A DNA stretch of 64,000 nucleotides from Didymella arachidicola (lineage: Eukaryota > Ascomycota > Dothideomycetes > Pleosporales > Didymellaceae), in NCBI GenBank assembly GCA_016630955.3, contig CM049992.1:1-64000 (forward strand), read 5' to 3'. The position numbers and the translations under genes were made by a program. Positions within the stretch are counted from its first letter, which is position 1. Each line of letters opens with the position of its first letter. The notes below the pieces were generated by a model. That model saw only the letters and a list, made by a program, of their open reading frames with translations, did no database searches and was not told the origin of the DNA. Of this stretch, positions 28,663 to 39,727 are shown piece by piece.

Positions 28663-30180
28663 ATGGCACACATCTTCCAGGCCTTCCCGCAGCTGCGGAC
28701 GGCTGCTCCGCGCCTCTCGAAGCGCCTGTTCGTCTCCAAACCCTGCATCAACGCGCCCATCCGCCCCGCCGTCGCCCTCTCGCGCTGCGCTGCACCGCGC
28801 CCATCTGTCCTCCAAGCTGTGCGCTGGAAGTCGACCCAGCCGTTGCGCAGCAGCGCGACCATTGAAGCCGCCGGCCGCGCCGCCATCGCCGACGCTGCAG
28901 CGGAGTCCAAGTCCAGCGGCGGCGCCAAGTCGAGCAGCTTCCCCCGCACAGCGTCCAAGGGCGTGGCCTACTGGCTGCTGGGCAGCGCAGCGAGCGTTTT
29001 CGGCATTGTCATCTTCGGCGGCCTCACACGCCTCACCGAGTCTGGTCTCAGCATCACCGAATGGAAGCCAGTCACGGGCTCTCTGTGGCCTGGCAGCCCA
29101 GAGGCCTGGGAGGAGGAATACACAAAGTACAAGTCGTCGCCCGAGTTCGCCATGCTCAATTCCAGCATGACCCTGTCCGAGTTCAAGCAGATCTACTTCA
29201 TGGAGTGGGCGCATCGTCTGTGGGGCCGTGTCATCGGCGTCACCTTCCTCCTGCCCACTGTTTACTTCATTGCCCGCAAACGAGTCAATCCGTCGACGGC
29301 CTTCAAGCTGGTTGGTATCTGTGGCATGATTGGCTTCCAGGGTGCCATTGGCTGGTGGATGGTCAAAAGTGGTCTCAAGGACGATCTCTTTGAGCCCGGC
29401 AGCCACCCTCGTGTCAGCCAGTACCGCTTGACTGCCCATCTCGGTACCGCCTTCCTCGTCTACTGCTCCATGGTCCTGACCGGTCTCAACATCCTCAAGG
29501 AGCACCGCATGCTCGCCAACCCTGCTGCCGCCGCTGAGTCCATCAAGGCGCTGCAGTCACCTGTACTCAAAGTTTTCCGCCGCTCTGTCGTTGGTCTCAC
29601 TCTGCTCGTCTTCACCACCGCCATGTCTGGTGCTCTCGTCGCCGGTCTCGACGCTGGTCTGATTTACAACGAGTTCCCCTGGATGGGCCTCGGTCTCACA
29701 CCGCCCAGGAAGGAGCTCTTTGACCCTTGGTACAGCCACGTCCCAGACCAATCCGATCTCTACTGGCGCAACGCCCTGGAGAACCCCTCGCTGGTGCAGC
29801 TCGACCACCGCATCCTAGCGACCACCACATTCACCGCCATCATGGCCCTCATGGCTTACACCCGCTTCTCAAAGGGCATACGCAGCACCATTCCCAAGGA
29901 CGCGAAGAAGGGCGTCTTCGGTATGGTGCACCTCGTCACCCTGCAGGTCACGCTCGGCATCAGCACCCTGATCTACATGGTCCCCACATGGCTTGCATCT
30001 GCTCACCAGGCCGGTGCTCTGGCGCTGCTGACTGGTGTCGTCGTGCTGTACAGCCGCATCTCGATGCCGCGTCGCGCCATCCTGAACCAAGTCATGAAGC
30101 AGGGCGTGCCCAAGACGCACTCTGTCCCGCACATCAGTGCGCGTGTCGACGCTGCAAAGGCGGCGGAGAAGAAGTTGTAA
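28663..30180 (+). CDS. COX15: Heme A synthase, mitochondrial inner membrane
   Basis: 505 residues from an ATG in a strong context (GCCGCCATGG). The enzyme oxidises heme O to heme A for cytochrome c oxidase. A basic, Ser/Arg-rich presequence for mitochondrial import covers about the first 60 residues. Family motifs include GGLTRLTESGLSITEWKPVTG, EWAHRLWGRVIG (a heme-ligand histidine in EWxHR), GAIGWWMVKSGL, and LDHRILATT near residue 380. About eight membrane segments are visible. No introns. Length is usual for fungal Cox15. Confidence 0.97.
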   Translation: MAHIFQAFPQLRTAAPRLSKRLFVSKPCINAPIRPAVALSRCAAPRPSVLQAVRWKSTQPLRSSATIEAAGRAAIADAAAESKSSGGAKSSSFPRTASKGVAYWLLGSAASVFGIVIFGGLTRLTESGLSITEWKPVTGSLWPGSPEAWEEEYTKYKSSPEFAMLNSSMTLSEFKQIYFMEWAHRLWGRVIGVTFLLPTVYFIARKRVNPSTAFKLVGICGMIGFQGAIGWWMVKSGLKDDLFEPGSHPRVSQYRLTAHLGTAFLVYCSMVLTGLNILKEHRMLANPAAAAESIKALQSPVLKVFRRSVVGLTLLVFTTAMSGALVAGLDAGLIYNEFPWMGLGLTPPRKELFDPWYSHVPDQSDLYWRNALENPSLVQLDHRILATTTFTAIMALMAYTRFSKGIRSTIPKDAKKGVFGMVHLVTLQVTLGISTLIYMVPTWLASAHQAGALALLTGVVVLYSRISMPRRAILNQVMKQGVPKTHSVPHISARVDAAKAAEKKL

Positions 30181-30911
30181 GCAAGCGCTGTCAGTAAAAG
30201 CTGTAAGATATATATCACGATCTCCTATCTATACTGTACTTTTACGTACCTATCTAGCATTGGGCGGCGATATCCAATGTATACCATGTGGCTTTTCAGA
30301 GCTACCAATAGACTTTTTTTTCCCCCAGAGTATCTCGATGGTCGATGACGTAATAGTGAAGCTACCCGGGTAATCGTGGCTCTTCGTCACAAACACTGCC
30401 GTAGCATCGTACCGCCGCTGATGCTGCGTCTTTAGGAACTTCTATTCTCTGACCTATCGTTCAGCTCTTTTACGTGGTATGGTCCTGTGCAAATCACGCT
30501 TCGTCGTCGTGACCTTGATAATGCTTCTTCGAGCTGTACCTCTGGCATGTTAACCATATGTCATGTTCAATTGGCAAGTAACCATACCATATGGGTAATC
30601 ACTTGAGCTCTCGATCACATTGCCTGTAGCATGTAGTCATGTACGTCCTGCAATTGCGCAGAGGAATTTGTTGTTGATGCCGCCGATTCATCTAGAAGAG
30701 CGCAAAAGCGTGACCAAGTGTCGACTTGATCTCCAGATCACAGTACTGTAAAACGCAGCACCTTTGAAAGGATCAGGCCACCAAGAAGACTCCACTACTT
30801 TGAAGCTGCTTGGCGCCATCACGGTGCTCAACAAGAATCCTAGTTCTCTCCTTCAAGGACATCTGCATCTGAGCCAGCAAAAATTGACAGATCTTCCCCA
30901 AGGTGGTCAAG
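30181..30911. other. Intergenic region
   Basis: Holds the COX15 3' end and the promoter of the next gene. No other gene, repeat or RNA gene is visible. Confidence 0.5.
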
Positions 30912-32304
30912 ATGAAGTCGTTGATCGCATCTGGGTTATTGCTTGTAGCAGGCCTCAGCAGCCTCACAAGCGCGACTGAGATCTCGAGCACAGCCGCATC
31001 ACCAGCAACACCAAATACTTCCACGGCGCCCGACGCTGTGACATACAACATTGAGGTGGACAGCACAGCGCAGGACCTGCTGCAAATGGAATCCATGGCC
31101 GCTGCCGAGTCGCCGAGGCATCGACAAGAGAAAGCACACCTGATGAAGAGAATGAGCCGCAAACACGGGACGTGGAACACCGCGCATCCGCGCTATCGCC
31201 TTCTAGAGGCTCTTTACGGCTTTACAAAGTACCGAGAGCGTAGCATGGCTGAGCTAAACAGGTGGCGAACATTATACAACAACATCAGCAAAGCACAGAA
31301 AAAGGTACATCTCCTCCCCCGCCGCAAGACGTATACTCACACCGAAACGACAGACGCTAGAAAAAGCAATAAACTACAAAAAAAAGCTTCATGACATAGA
31401 AGTATCCATCCACCAAAATGAACTCCTGTGCACCGCCATCGTCGCCCACGCAATGGCCTTTTACAGCATTGAGCAAAAGGAGTTGGACGAGCACATTGCC
31501 TCAGCGCAGAAAGCAGGACGCATTCCGGACCGTATCAGCACCAGTCAGACGCTCAAACATTTTGTCCGCGACTGGGCGGATGAAGGCAGCAAAGAGCGCG
31601 CCGATGCGTTTCCTTGCATCCTGACCACACTGGAGAGGCTCAAAGCACAAACAGCAGCGGAGAAACCGCTCAAAACCCTCCTCCCCGGCTCCGGCGTCGG
31701 GCGTCTCGGCACCGAAGTAGCAAACCTAGGCGGGTACGAAGTCACGGTTAATGAGTGGAGTATGTACATGAACACGGCGTACCGGTTCCTCGAAACCCTG
31801 TCTGCAGACTCCCCCGTTTCCTTCCACCCGTTCGTAGACGGATTCAGCCATCACAAATCCACAGCCGATCTCCTCCGCCCCGTCACCTTCCCAAACACAT
31901 TTCCCAACCCGTCCGTCTTGCTCGTCGAGGGGGACTTCACCACCGCGCTGAACGACCACGAAGGTAACTTCGACATCATAACAACCCATTTCTTCATCGA
32001 CACAGCGCGCAACTTGATATCGTATTTCGATACTATCTACCGCCTTCTCCGGCCAGGCGGGCGGTGGCTCAACTTCGGGCCGCTGCTGTACGGCACGGGG
32101 CCGTTTGTGCAGCTCAGTCTGGATGAGATTGTGGGTGTGGTGGAGAGGATGGGGTTTGTGTTTGAGGATTTGGGGGGGGAGTGTGGGGCGTTGACGTTTG
32201 AGGGGGGGAAGGTGAGGGGGAGGGAGGCGGAGTATGGGTTTAATGGGAGGGCGTTGACGAGGAATAAGTATATGGCGCAGGTGTGGATTGTGAGAAAATT
32301 GTAG
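30912..32304 (+). CDS. N2227-family methyltransferase with predicted signal peptide
   Basis: Exons 30912-31304 and 31354-32304 join across a 49-bp intron (31305-31353, GTACAT...GACAG); both exons are in phase 0, giving 447 residues. The N-terminus MKSLIASGLLLVAGLSSLTS looks like a cleavable signal peptide or anchor. The rest is the N2227-like (carnosine N-methyltransferase, CARNMT1) family: a helical N-terminal part (LLEALYGFTKYRERSM), SAM site LLPGSGVGRLGTEVA with NEWS, then GDFTT, FDIITTHFFIDTARN and LLRPGGRWLNFGPLLYG. Family enzymes methylate histidine-containing dipeptides. A secretory N-terminus is unusual for this normally cytosolic or nuclear enzyme. Confidence 0.85.
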
Positions 32305-32809
32305 GGGGGTATGGGAAGGTTGCGATTGTGAATGTTTGACGACGATAAGGTGGTGCTATCGCGGGTATCGCAGCCTGTGTCCGAGATCTGCGTTAGCCCG
32401 CATGTAATGAGTGAGAATATCGGTCAATATAGGGGTAATGTCCGGATTAAAAATTGTTTGAAGCTTGGCTGGTCTTGGGAGAGTTATTGAAACGCAGCAG
32501 GGACTGGCAAGTATACATCTTCGACTGAGACTGATTTCTACGCGACATCACTTATGGAGGTTTTGTAGCAAGACTGAAAGCATGTGTGGTAAAGAAGAAA
32601 ACCGACATGCTTGTTGCTGGTGACATGATATGTTTGCCGTTACTCTGTAGGCAGTTTCCATTTCAACCACAGCAGTCGCTACCGATGGACTTTTCCATCC
32701 GAATAGGAGGATCATTAACTCAGAGTCCACTGGTTGATCATTCTCAAGCGCCCTATTCGCTGTGCGTCACATGAGCCCCATCTAGAACTCCTGAGTAACG
32801 ACTCGATAC
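32305..32809. other. Convergent intergenic region
   Basis: Lies between the 3' ends of the methyltransferase and DUF3176 genes. No coding frame or repeat is visible. Confidence 0.5.
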
Positions 32810-35110
32810 TCAGTCTTTCTTCATCTTGGGGCATTCATCCGGTCCTGTGGGTAACTCGATCTTGACCACCATTGTTTCCGCAGCATCCTCCAAGCGCTTC
32901 ATCGTCCGTCGAGTCCAGATGTCGTCTGCACGCAGCCCATCCTTACCCCAGCCATCAACTTCGAAAGCAAAAGCAGCGAGGATCTTGTTTTTAAAAAGAT
33001 GATTCCTCCTCCTGCTGTCGAAGATGGTGCTTGCGAGAATGGCAATAGAAGCAGTCATAACCGTAAGGGGCAGGACCAACCACACCCACCGTACGCGTAC
33101 ATAGAGCTCGGGACCGTACGCAACGCCGCTGACGTTCGAGGAGTCGGGTTTGCCCATGCCTTGGACTAGATGCGTTGCTTCGAGAGCTATGCGGTCCCAT
33201 AGCTTGGTGTAGTTATGACCAAACGATGCGCCACGAGCAATGGCGTACTTTTCAACGCCGCCAAGTGTGTCTAGAAGTGCCTGGCTTTGTCTGTTCATGG
33301 ATCCTATGCTCCAAATGTAAGAACACTCGCTCTCGCCCTCACCCTCTGCACAAATACCGAGGGACTGATTTATCCCCCGTGCGTCGTTTTGTGGTGAGGT
33401 TGAATTGAACCTGGGATACAGAGCTAGAGGAGATCGTTCTGGCTCCATGTCAAACTTGTCACCGGCTCTTACTGATTTGCCATATCTCCGAACACAAGGC
33501 TTCAGAGCGCACGTCGTAAGCGTACCATTAAACCCGCCAAAGAGAGGAGTCATGGCTTCGGATTCGGAGAGATACCGCCATATCTCGGTTGTCGAGTTGA
33601 AGCAGGTGGATTGCACATGGGTGTAATCCTTGTAGTCTGGCTCGGACGCATTCCAGGGGAGCTGGTGTTTACACACTACAAGGTCCGCGTTGCGTATCGA
33701 GCCCATCCACTGCTCTCCGGTCGTGTTCGTAAACAGCAGCGGTCCCTCTGTAGCGACTGGTCCCTCGGACCAATCGTCCGCTGTCCATATCGCGTAGTCT
33801 TGCAGAGGCGCTACGGTGAGTTTCATGGGTATCGTGTTCTCCAATCGTATAAATGCAGAGAATGAACCCTTCGTACACGTCGCTTCAACGTTGTTGATGT
33901 TGGAATCCTGCCCCGTCCCTTGGATGACCTCCCATTCAGCGCTGAGGCCGGCTAGACCCAAAGCAGTGATATTCACCCATGGGTCGCCTGTCAAAATCAT
34001 AGCGGTGTTATGGGACCCATGAAGCTCACAGTGATCGAAATCGTCGATGTTCCTAATGCTGATGACTTCTTCTTCACAGGTCGAGCAGACAGAGAGGCTC
34101 TCGATCTCTGGATATGTACATCTTGAGGTGGAACAGTAGCTGTTCAGAATGTTGCTGGGCGCCTCGTTTGTCCAGATACCGCTCATTTGATACGACCAGG
34201 TGGAATAGACTGTTGAATCGTCAATACCAGTACAGGACCACGTGAAGCAAGACAAGGAATACTCACAGCGCTCATACACGTCAGCGTCGACACTATCATT
34301 GAGCAGCCAGGTATTCGTACGAACAACAACAGCTGTCTCATTCGACAACGGCGCGAGCCTTGTTGCAAACTCAATCGTCTGTTGCATAAAGGGCTGGAAA
34401 ACCAAAAGCACAACGATAACCATCGCAGCACTCGACGCAAGCGGTGCCCTGACTCTCGCGCCCCAGATCAACTTGACAGCCCCCAGTGGGCCTCGACTCG
34501 CGACGTCGAAAGTATTCATGTAGCTCAACGCCCTTGCTCTTTCAAAATACGCCCATTTCAAGTGCCCGATGCATTCAGCCATGGGATATATGACGGCTGC
34601 GCGAGTGAAAGTGGCAAGGAAGGCGACGGCCGTGTTGGGCTGGATTAAGAGATTCCAGGCGGCCATCGACCTGTCGTTCATGAAGAGTAAAACTGCAAAT
34701 GCGAGTACAGTGCAGGTGATTCCGATCGAAAGCGAGACAAGTTCACCCCACCATTCCATGAAGAGAGATTGTCCATGCTTGCGTTTCTGGGGCGCGCGAT
34801 CCGTGAAGGGCTCTTCGGCATGTGCTTCGCTCTCTGGGTGGTTAAGCGATATCGTGTCGTTGTCTACGCTTCCTGGCACAATCTGGAATGGATAATCGAC
34901 TTCTTGTCGCATATCTGTTGGTGACATGAGATGAGTTGTGGGCTGGGCGACGTCGACTGAGTCGATCGATGCTCGTGCTCTTTGTGGAGTCGATGGTGAA
35001 CATTGCTGGCCTTCATCCTCAATGATGGCAGAGCGATTCAGGTGCTCGTGATGAGGCATGCCAGAGGGAGGCTGGTCGGTTCCGATAGGGGAGATGTCAT
35101 GAACGTCCAT
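32810..35110 (-). CDS. DUF3176 family membrane protein
   Basis: 766 residues, no intron. After a ~110-residue disordered N-terminus come membrane segments in the DUF3176 pattern: EWWGELVSLSIGITCTVLAF, a second segment around the WNLLIQPNTAVAFLATFTRA block, KWAYF, and FDVASRGPLGAVKLIW, followed by another hydrophobic segment. A large probably extracellular domain follows (about residues 250-670) with many Cys and N-glycosylation sequons. A last membrane segment near 690-715 (WVWLVLPLTVMTASIAILAS) precedes a short cytosolic tail. The family is widespread and expanded in filamentous ascomycetes; its function is unknown. Confidence 0.85.
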   Translation of the reverse strand: MDVHDISPIGTDQPPSGMPHHEHLNRSAIIEDEGQQCSPSTPQRARASIDSVDVAQPTTHLMSPTDMRQEVDYPFQIVPGSVDNDTISLNHPESEAHAEEPFTDRAPQKRKHGQSLFMEWWGELVSLSIGITCTVLAFAVLLFMNDRSMAAWNLLIQPNTAVAFLATFTRAAVIYPMAECIGHLKWAYFERARALSYMNTFDVASRGPLGAVKLIWGARVRAPLASSAAMVIVVLLVFQPFMQQTIEFATRLAPLSNETAVVVRTNTWLLNDSVDADVYERCEYSLSCFTWSCTGIDDSTVYSTWSYQMSGIWTNEAPSNILNSYCSTSRCTYPEIESLSVCSTCEEEVISIRNIDDFDHCELHGSHNTAMILTGDPWVNITALGLAGLSAEWEVIQGTGQDSNINNVEATCTKGSFSAFIRLENTIPMKLTVAPLQDYAIWTADDWSEGPVATEGPLLFTNTTGEQWMGSIRNADLVVCKHQLPWNASEPDYKDYTHVQSTCFNSTTEIWRYLSESEAMTPLFGGFNGTLTTCALKPCVRRYGKSVRAGDKFDMEPERSPLALYPRFNSTSPQNDARGINQSLGICAEGEGESECSYIWSIGSMNRQSQALLDTLGGVEKYAIARGASFGHNYTKLWDRIALEATHLVQGMGKPDSSNVSGVAYGPELYVRVRWVWLVLPLTVMTASIAILASTIFDSRRRNHLFKNKILAAFAFEVDGWGKDGLRADDIWTRRTMKRLEDAAETMVVKIELPTGPDECPKMKKD

Positions 35111-36033
35111 GACTCATGCGGCATATCGCAGGAAGAGCAGGGCGAATTGTAGACAGCGTGCAACAACATGGCTCTGCCAGATGAAAAGGCTTTTCCATGC
35201 GGCGGAACCGCGCAAGGCTGAAACTTGTTTGCACCCTGTACCACCCCATCAACATGGGGACCAACAACGGGACGTTTTTGTCTTCGACTGATTGGTTGCT
35301 GCTTTCAATCTTCTAAGCCCCAGCGGGCTTGTGATATCTTGGAATGTGACAATCTCATCTGTGTATCCAGCCTTGCGCCTTGTGTGCGCCCCCTCAGAAG
35401 ACACAGTCAGCCCAGTTGTAACTCGAGATCCAAATCAAACCGGGCTGTGTTCAGCGTTTTTACCTGCTGGACAGTAGTTGTCGTGTTGAGTCTGATAAGT
35501 TGACACAACGTTCCTGGCCTAAGTCGGAGAATGTTCAACGAGTGTTCGCACTGTCTTTACTGCGCTATTAGTATCGTCTGCCGTAATAACAACTGTGAGG
35601 ATGGTGCGCGGGCCAGTAGTTCGTGAAAAGTTGTGGGGCTATCTTATCAGATCTCCGAGCACCGCACCTTCCCCGCAATCACCGAGGCTGCGAGCGGCGT
35701 GCTATGGCGTGATAGACGCTAAAACAATTTCTGGTCGCAACAACGCGACAACCCGCGCCTGAAGGGCTCTCGCCCGAGACACTATACTGAAGCCGCCAAT
35801 CATGGCGCCAGCAATCAATGATGCGTTCTCAATCCTGCTCGGCTGGATATCTGCCGATGTCGCTGGAGTTCGGCGTGTGCTGGATATAGAGGCGTGGGCG
35901 ACTCTTTGTCTTCACCCACATTTCCCCACGGTGAAACGTCGAAGAGAGATTGCGCCGGCTTCTCTCGTACTATAAGAGGGAGTCTCACAGGTCTTGTAAC
36001 GGATCAATTCGTTGAGACAGTCATACCCTCACA
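35111..36033. promoter_or_regulatory. Divergent promoter region of DUF3176 gene and MET10
   Basis: 923 bp between divergent start codons. Carries a CYS-3/MetR-like site at 35802-35811. The last 100 bases are CT-rich, as is usual for fungal promoters. No gene is visible. Confidence 0.55.
35802..35811 (+). promoter_or_regulatory. CYS-3/MetR-like sulfur control site
   Basis: ATGGCGCCAG matches nine of ten positions of the palindromic bZIP consensus ATGRYRYCAT used by CYS-3 (Neurospora) and MetR (Aspergillus). It lies 223 bp upstream of the sulfite reductase start codon, a typical target of this regulator. Binding is inferred. Confidence 0.5.
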
Positions 36034-39000
36034 ATGCACTTCCAGCAGACACAGTCCGCTGGCCCTGGCGCCGAGGAGAAGGATGCGCCCAAGGTCTTCA
36101 CCAAGCAGTCGTCGAGTCTGCCCTTTGGCGAGCAATTGCCCCTTGGATCGATCAGCGGGCCGACCTACCTGACTGCGCAGACTCTTGTCCAGCAGGTCGC
36201 GTACGCGTTGTCTGACAAGATCTTTGCTTACTCTGCGGAGTCGTTCGACCTCGATGTGGCGATCAAGAGCTGGCAGGAGCAGGACGAGAAGAACGCTTTC
36301 GGGTACAAGACGGGCGTCTCCTCGCTGGAGACAAGGACTGGCGCTGGAACAATCGCGCTCGGCTACCTCTTCTCCAAGGACTTCGACCTCAGCAAGCGCC
36401 ACATCCCTCAGTCGATTGTCGCCTCTTCGTCGACCCTGAACTACCTCCGCCCAGCGCTCGACCAGCTGTCGCTTCTCTACTCGGTCGCCAACCCCGTGAC
36501 CGCGCACATCGCCGCCGTCGACTACTCCGCGAACTCGAACGCCGGCCTCGTCACCGACTATGTCTCATCGCTCACTATGGCTGAGGATCTCGGCCTCGGT
36601 CTCGTCTGCAGCCCGTCGGTCTTCGAGACCCAGCACATGGCTCTCTTCGCTACCCTCCTCTCGAGCGTCGTTCCCACCATCCATACATACGATGGCATCA
36701 GCGTTGGTCGCGAGACCGCTAGGCTGGTAGACACGCTGGACCAGGGCAGGCTCCACAACAGCTACCAGGCTGTGCTGAAGGCTGTCTCCGAGGTGGACAA
36801 GAAGCACTCAGACAACGCTGGTCGCCTTGTTCGCCTGCTCCAGGCCTTCAACGACGAGTTCGGTGAGGACTACAGGCTGTTCGACTACTACGGCCACGAG
36901 GAGCCCGAGAGCGTGCTTGTTGTCTTCGGTACCGTCGAGGCTTCTCTGACTGCCCAGGTTGCCAACGCTCTGTCCAAGGATGGCGACAAGGTCGGTGTGA
37001 TCAACGTCCGCGTCTACAGGCCCTTTGTCGAGGAGGCTTTCCTTGAGGTTCTGCCCAAGAGCGCCCAGCGCGTTGCAGTCCTCGGTCAGGTCAAGGACGA
37101 GGCTACTGTCTTTGATGCCGCTGAGTACTCTCGCCTCTACTCTGATGTCCTTGCCGCCACTCAGTTCGCCTTCGACAGGACAATCGAGGTCACCGATGTC
37201 AAGTATTCGCGCGAGCAGGTCTGGACTCCCAGCAACGTCCTTGATGTCTTCCGCCAGATCTACAGCGAGAAGAAGGCTGGTGAGGAGTCGCGCTCCTACG
37301 TCGACATTCTGAACACCGCCGATGTCAAGCAGTACACCTTTTGGGATCTTGACGAGTCACCCGCTGCTACTGCCCCAGCTGTTGTTGGCAAGCTTCTGTC
37401 GTCTGACTCCTCCAAGAACGTTTTCGTTCGCGAGGGCCATGACAACCTGTCCTGCGGCGGTGTTACCCGCGTCGACATCCGCAACGCCGACTACACTATT
37501 GAGGCACCGTACGCCGTGGAGCAGGCCGATGTTGCTGCGATTGGCGATGTTTCCATCCTCGGCGCCTTCGACGTCCTGAACAGCGTCAAGGCTGATGGGT
37601 CCATCATCATCCAACTTCCTGGCGTCAAGGATGAGGACCTCGAGAAGAAGCTGTCGCCCGCTTTTCGTAAGGCGTTGGTCGAGAAGGACATCTCCCTGTT
37701 TATCATGGACCCTACCCAGTCTGAGGCTGTCACTGAGGAGGCTACTCTCACTACTTGCTTGTGCCAGTTGGGCTTTTTGAAGGTGGCTCGTCCCGATTTG
37801 CTTAGCTCCCACATCTCCAAGCTTGCCGCTATCAACGGTACCGAGCAGATCTGCAAGAAGATCGTGCAGCAGCTTGAGACCGCTCTCCGTGAGGTTGAAG
37901 TCCCAGCTTCGTGGGGCAGTGTCGACGAGGACGTCCAGCCCATCCGTCTGCCTGCCGACATCAACGTCAACAGCTTTGCGCCTTTCGACCGTACTGATTC
38001 TGAGCCTCCTACCCTGCTCAAGAACTGGCAGGTTGCTGCCAAGGGTCTTGCATTCAAAGAGGCTTACGGCACCCAGAGCGTTCTTCGCCCCGATCTCGGT
38101 GTGAAGACACACGTCGTTACTGTCAAGGAGAAGCGCCGTCTTACCCCTAAGACATACGATCGTAACATTTTCCACATCGAGTTCGATCTCGGCGAGACTG
38201 GCCTCACTTACGCCATCGGTGAGGCTCTCGGCATTCACCAGGAAAACGACAAGGCCGATGTCGAGGAGTTCATCAAGTGGTACGGCCTTGATCCTGATGA
38301 GATCATTGAGGTTCCTTCGCGCGAGGATCCCAATGTTCTTGTCAACCGCACCGTCTACCAGTCCCTGCTCCAAAATGTCGACATTTTCGGTCGCCCCGGC
38401 AAGAAGTTCTACGAGGATCTTGGTAACTTCGCCAGCGTTGAACAGGAGAAGCTTGCTCTCCAGACTCTCTGCACTGGCGATGGCGCTACCGAATTCAAGC
38501 GCCGTGCCGAGGTCGACACCATCACCTACGCCGATCTTTTGCTCGAGTTCAAGTCTGCTCGCCCGTCTTTCCACGACATTGTCCGCATCGTCGCTCCTAT
38601 GAAGCGCCGCGAGTACTCTATCGCCTCATCCCAGCACGTCACTCCCAACTCGGTCACACTCTGCATCGTCACCGTCAACTGGGTCGACCCCCAGGGCCGC
38701 GACCGTTTCGGTCAGGCGACCCGCTTCCTCGACGGCCTGCGCGTTGGCAGCCCGGTCACTGTCTCCGTTAAGCCTTCTGTCATGAAGCTGCCCCCCAGGA
38801 GCACCGCACCCATCATCATGGCTGGTCTCGGCACCGGTCTCGCGCCCTTCCGCGCCTTCGTCCAGGAGCGCGCATACCAGAAGCAGCGTGGCGAGGAGAT
38901 CGGCGAGGTCCTTCTGTACATGGGCTCGCGTCACCAGCGCGAGGAGTACCTGTACGGTGAAGAGTGGGAGGCGTACCAGGATGCCGGCATCATCACGCTG

Positions 39001-39276
39001 CTCGGCCGCGCTTTCTCGCGTGACCAGCCCCAGAAGATCTACATCCAGGACCGCATGAGGCAGACTCTCACTGATATCCGCCGTGCGTACCTGCAGAAGG
39101 AGGGTAGCTTCTACCTTTGCGGTCCTACTTGGCCTGTGCCGGATGTTACCGAGGTGCTGCAGGAGGCTATTGAGGTTGATCACAAGGCGAAGAACCCTGA
39201 GGCGAAGAAGGTGAACAGCAGGAGGGAGATTGAGACTCTTAAGGATGAGGGTCGTTATGTCCTTGAGGTGTACTAG
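36034..39276 (+). CDS. MET10: Sulfite reductase [NADPH] flavoprotein alpha subunit
   Basis: 1,080 residues without introns. It passes electrons from NADPH through FAD to the hemoprotein beta subunit, reducing sulfite to sulfide for methionine and cysteine synthesis. The N-terminal ~600 residues are the pyruvate:ferredoxin-oxidoreductase-like region of fungal Met10 (SISGPTYLTAQTLVQQVAYA onward). The C-terminal ~380 residues are the ferredoxin-NADP reductase module: an NIFHIEFDLGETGLTY strand, RREYSIASSQ for FAD, GLGTGLAPFRAF and CGPTWPVPDV for NADPH. Length fits the yeast protein (about 1,035). The ATG follows CTCACA. A sulfur-control site lies upstream. Confidence 0.96.
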   Translation: MHFQQTQSAGPGAEEKDAPKVFTKQSSSLPFGEQLPLGSISGPTYLTAQTLVQQVAYALSDKIFAYSAESFDLDVAIKSWQEQDEKNAFGYKTGVSSLETRTGAGTIALGYLFSKDFDLSKRHIPQSIVASSSTLNYLRPALDQLSLLYSVANPVTAHIAAVDYSANSNAGLVTDYVSSLTMAEDLGLGLVCSPSVFETQHMALFATLLSSVVPTIHTYDGISVGRETARLVDTLDQGRLHNSYQAVLKAVSEVDKKHSDNAGRLVRLLQAFNDEFGEDYRLFDYYGHEEPESVLVVFGTVEASLTAQVANALSKDGDKVGVINVRVYRPFVEEAFLEVLPKSAQRVAVLGQVKDEATVFDAAEYSRLYSDVLAATQFAFDRTIEVTDVKYSREQVWTPSNVLDVFRQIYSEKKAGEESRSYVDILNTADVKQYTFWDLDESPAATAPAVVGKLLSSDSSKNVFVREGHDNLSCGGVTRVDIRNADYTIEAPYAVEQADVAAIGDVSILGAFDVLNSVKADGSIIIQLPGVKDEDLEKKLSPAFRKALVEKDISLFIMDPTQSEAVTEEATLTTCLCQLGFLKVARPDLLSSHISKLAAINGTEQICKKIVQQLETALREVEVPASWGSVDEDVQPIRLPADINVNSFAPFDRTDSEPPTLLKNWQVAAKGLAFKEAYGTQSVLRPDLGVKTHVVTVKEKRRLTPKTYDRNIFHIEFDLGETGLTYAIGEALGIHQENDKADVEEFIKWYGLDPDEIIEVPSREDPNVLVNRTVYQSLLQNVDIFGRPGKKFYEDLGNFASVEQEKLALQTLCTGDGATEFKRRAEVDTITYADLLLEFKSARPSFHDIVRIVAPMKRREYSIASSQHVTPNSVTLCIVTVNWVDPQGRDRFGQATRFLDGLRVGSPVTVSVKPSVMKLPPRSTAPIIMAGLGTGLAPFRAFVQERAYQKQRGEEIGEVLLYMGSRHQREEYLYGEEWEAYQDAGIITLLGRAFSRDQPQKIYIQDRMRQTLTDIRRAYLQKEGSFYLCGPTWPVPDVTEVLQEAIEVDHKAKNPEAKKVNSRREIETLKDEGRYVLEVY

Positions 39277-39727
39277 ATATGAGCGTTGTGTTAGTATAGA
39301 CCGTCTGCTCGTTAGCGATTCTAATCCTGACTTGTTGCTTGCTTGCCCGTGATGTGTGCGATGTCGTTCTTTCCCCTGTCCGCAGTTTGCAAACGAAATA
39401 GCCCCGCTTTGGGGTGGACAACACTTCACGTGAACGCGCGTCAATGCACAAACACTCACGAGGGGCTGCAGCAATGAATCTTCCACGATTGACAAAATGT
39501 AAATTACCAAGGACCACTTTGCGTCCATGACGTTCGTCAGTGCCTTGACGCGTACCACTTTCTTCCATAATGTATTACCGCACGCCTGCAACCACTCCTC
39601 CAACGTATCCAGTCAACCCTCACTTACTCGCGCTCTTCAAATCCCATGCACACAACTCCCAACAAGCTAGATACCCCCACCCTACCTTCCCCTCCAACAA
39701 GCAGATCAACACCACACCCCTCCCTCA
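39277..39727. other. Convergent intergenic region
   Basis: Lies between the 3' ends of MET10 and the next minus-strand gene. Nothing recognisable. Confidence 0.5.

Noticed and set aside
37357..38574. 405-codon frame antisense to MET10 (and a 325-codon one at 38626-39603)
   Set aside because: Mirror frames of a strongly codon-biased gene; no domain and no independent signals.
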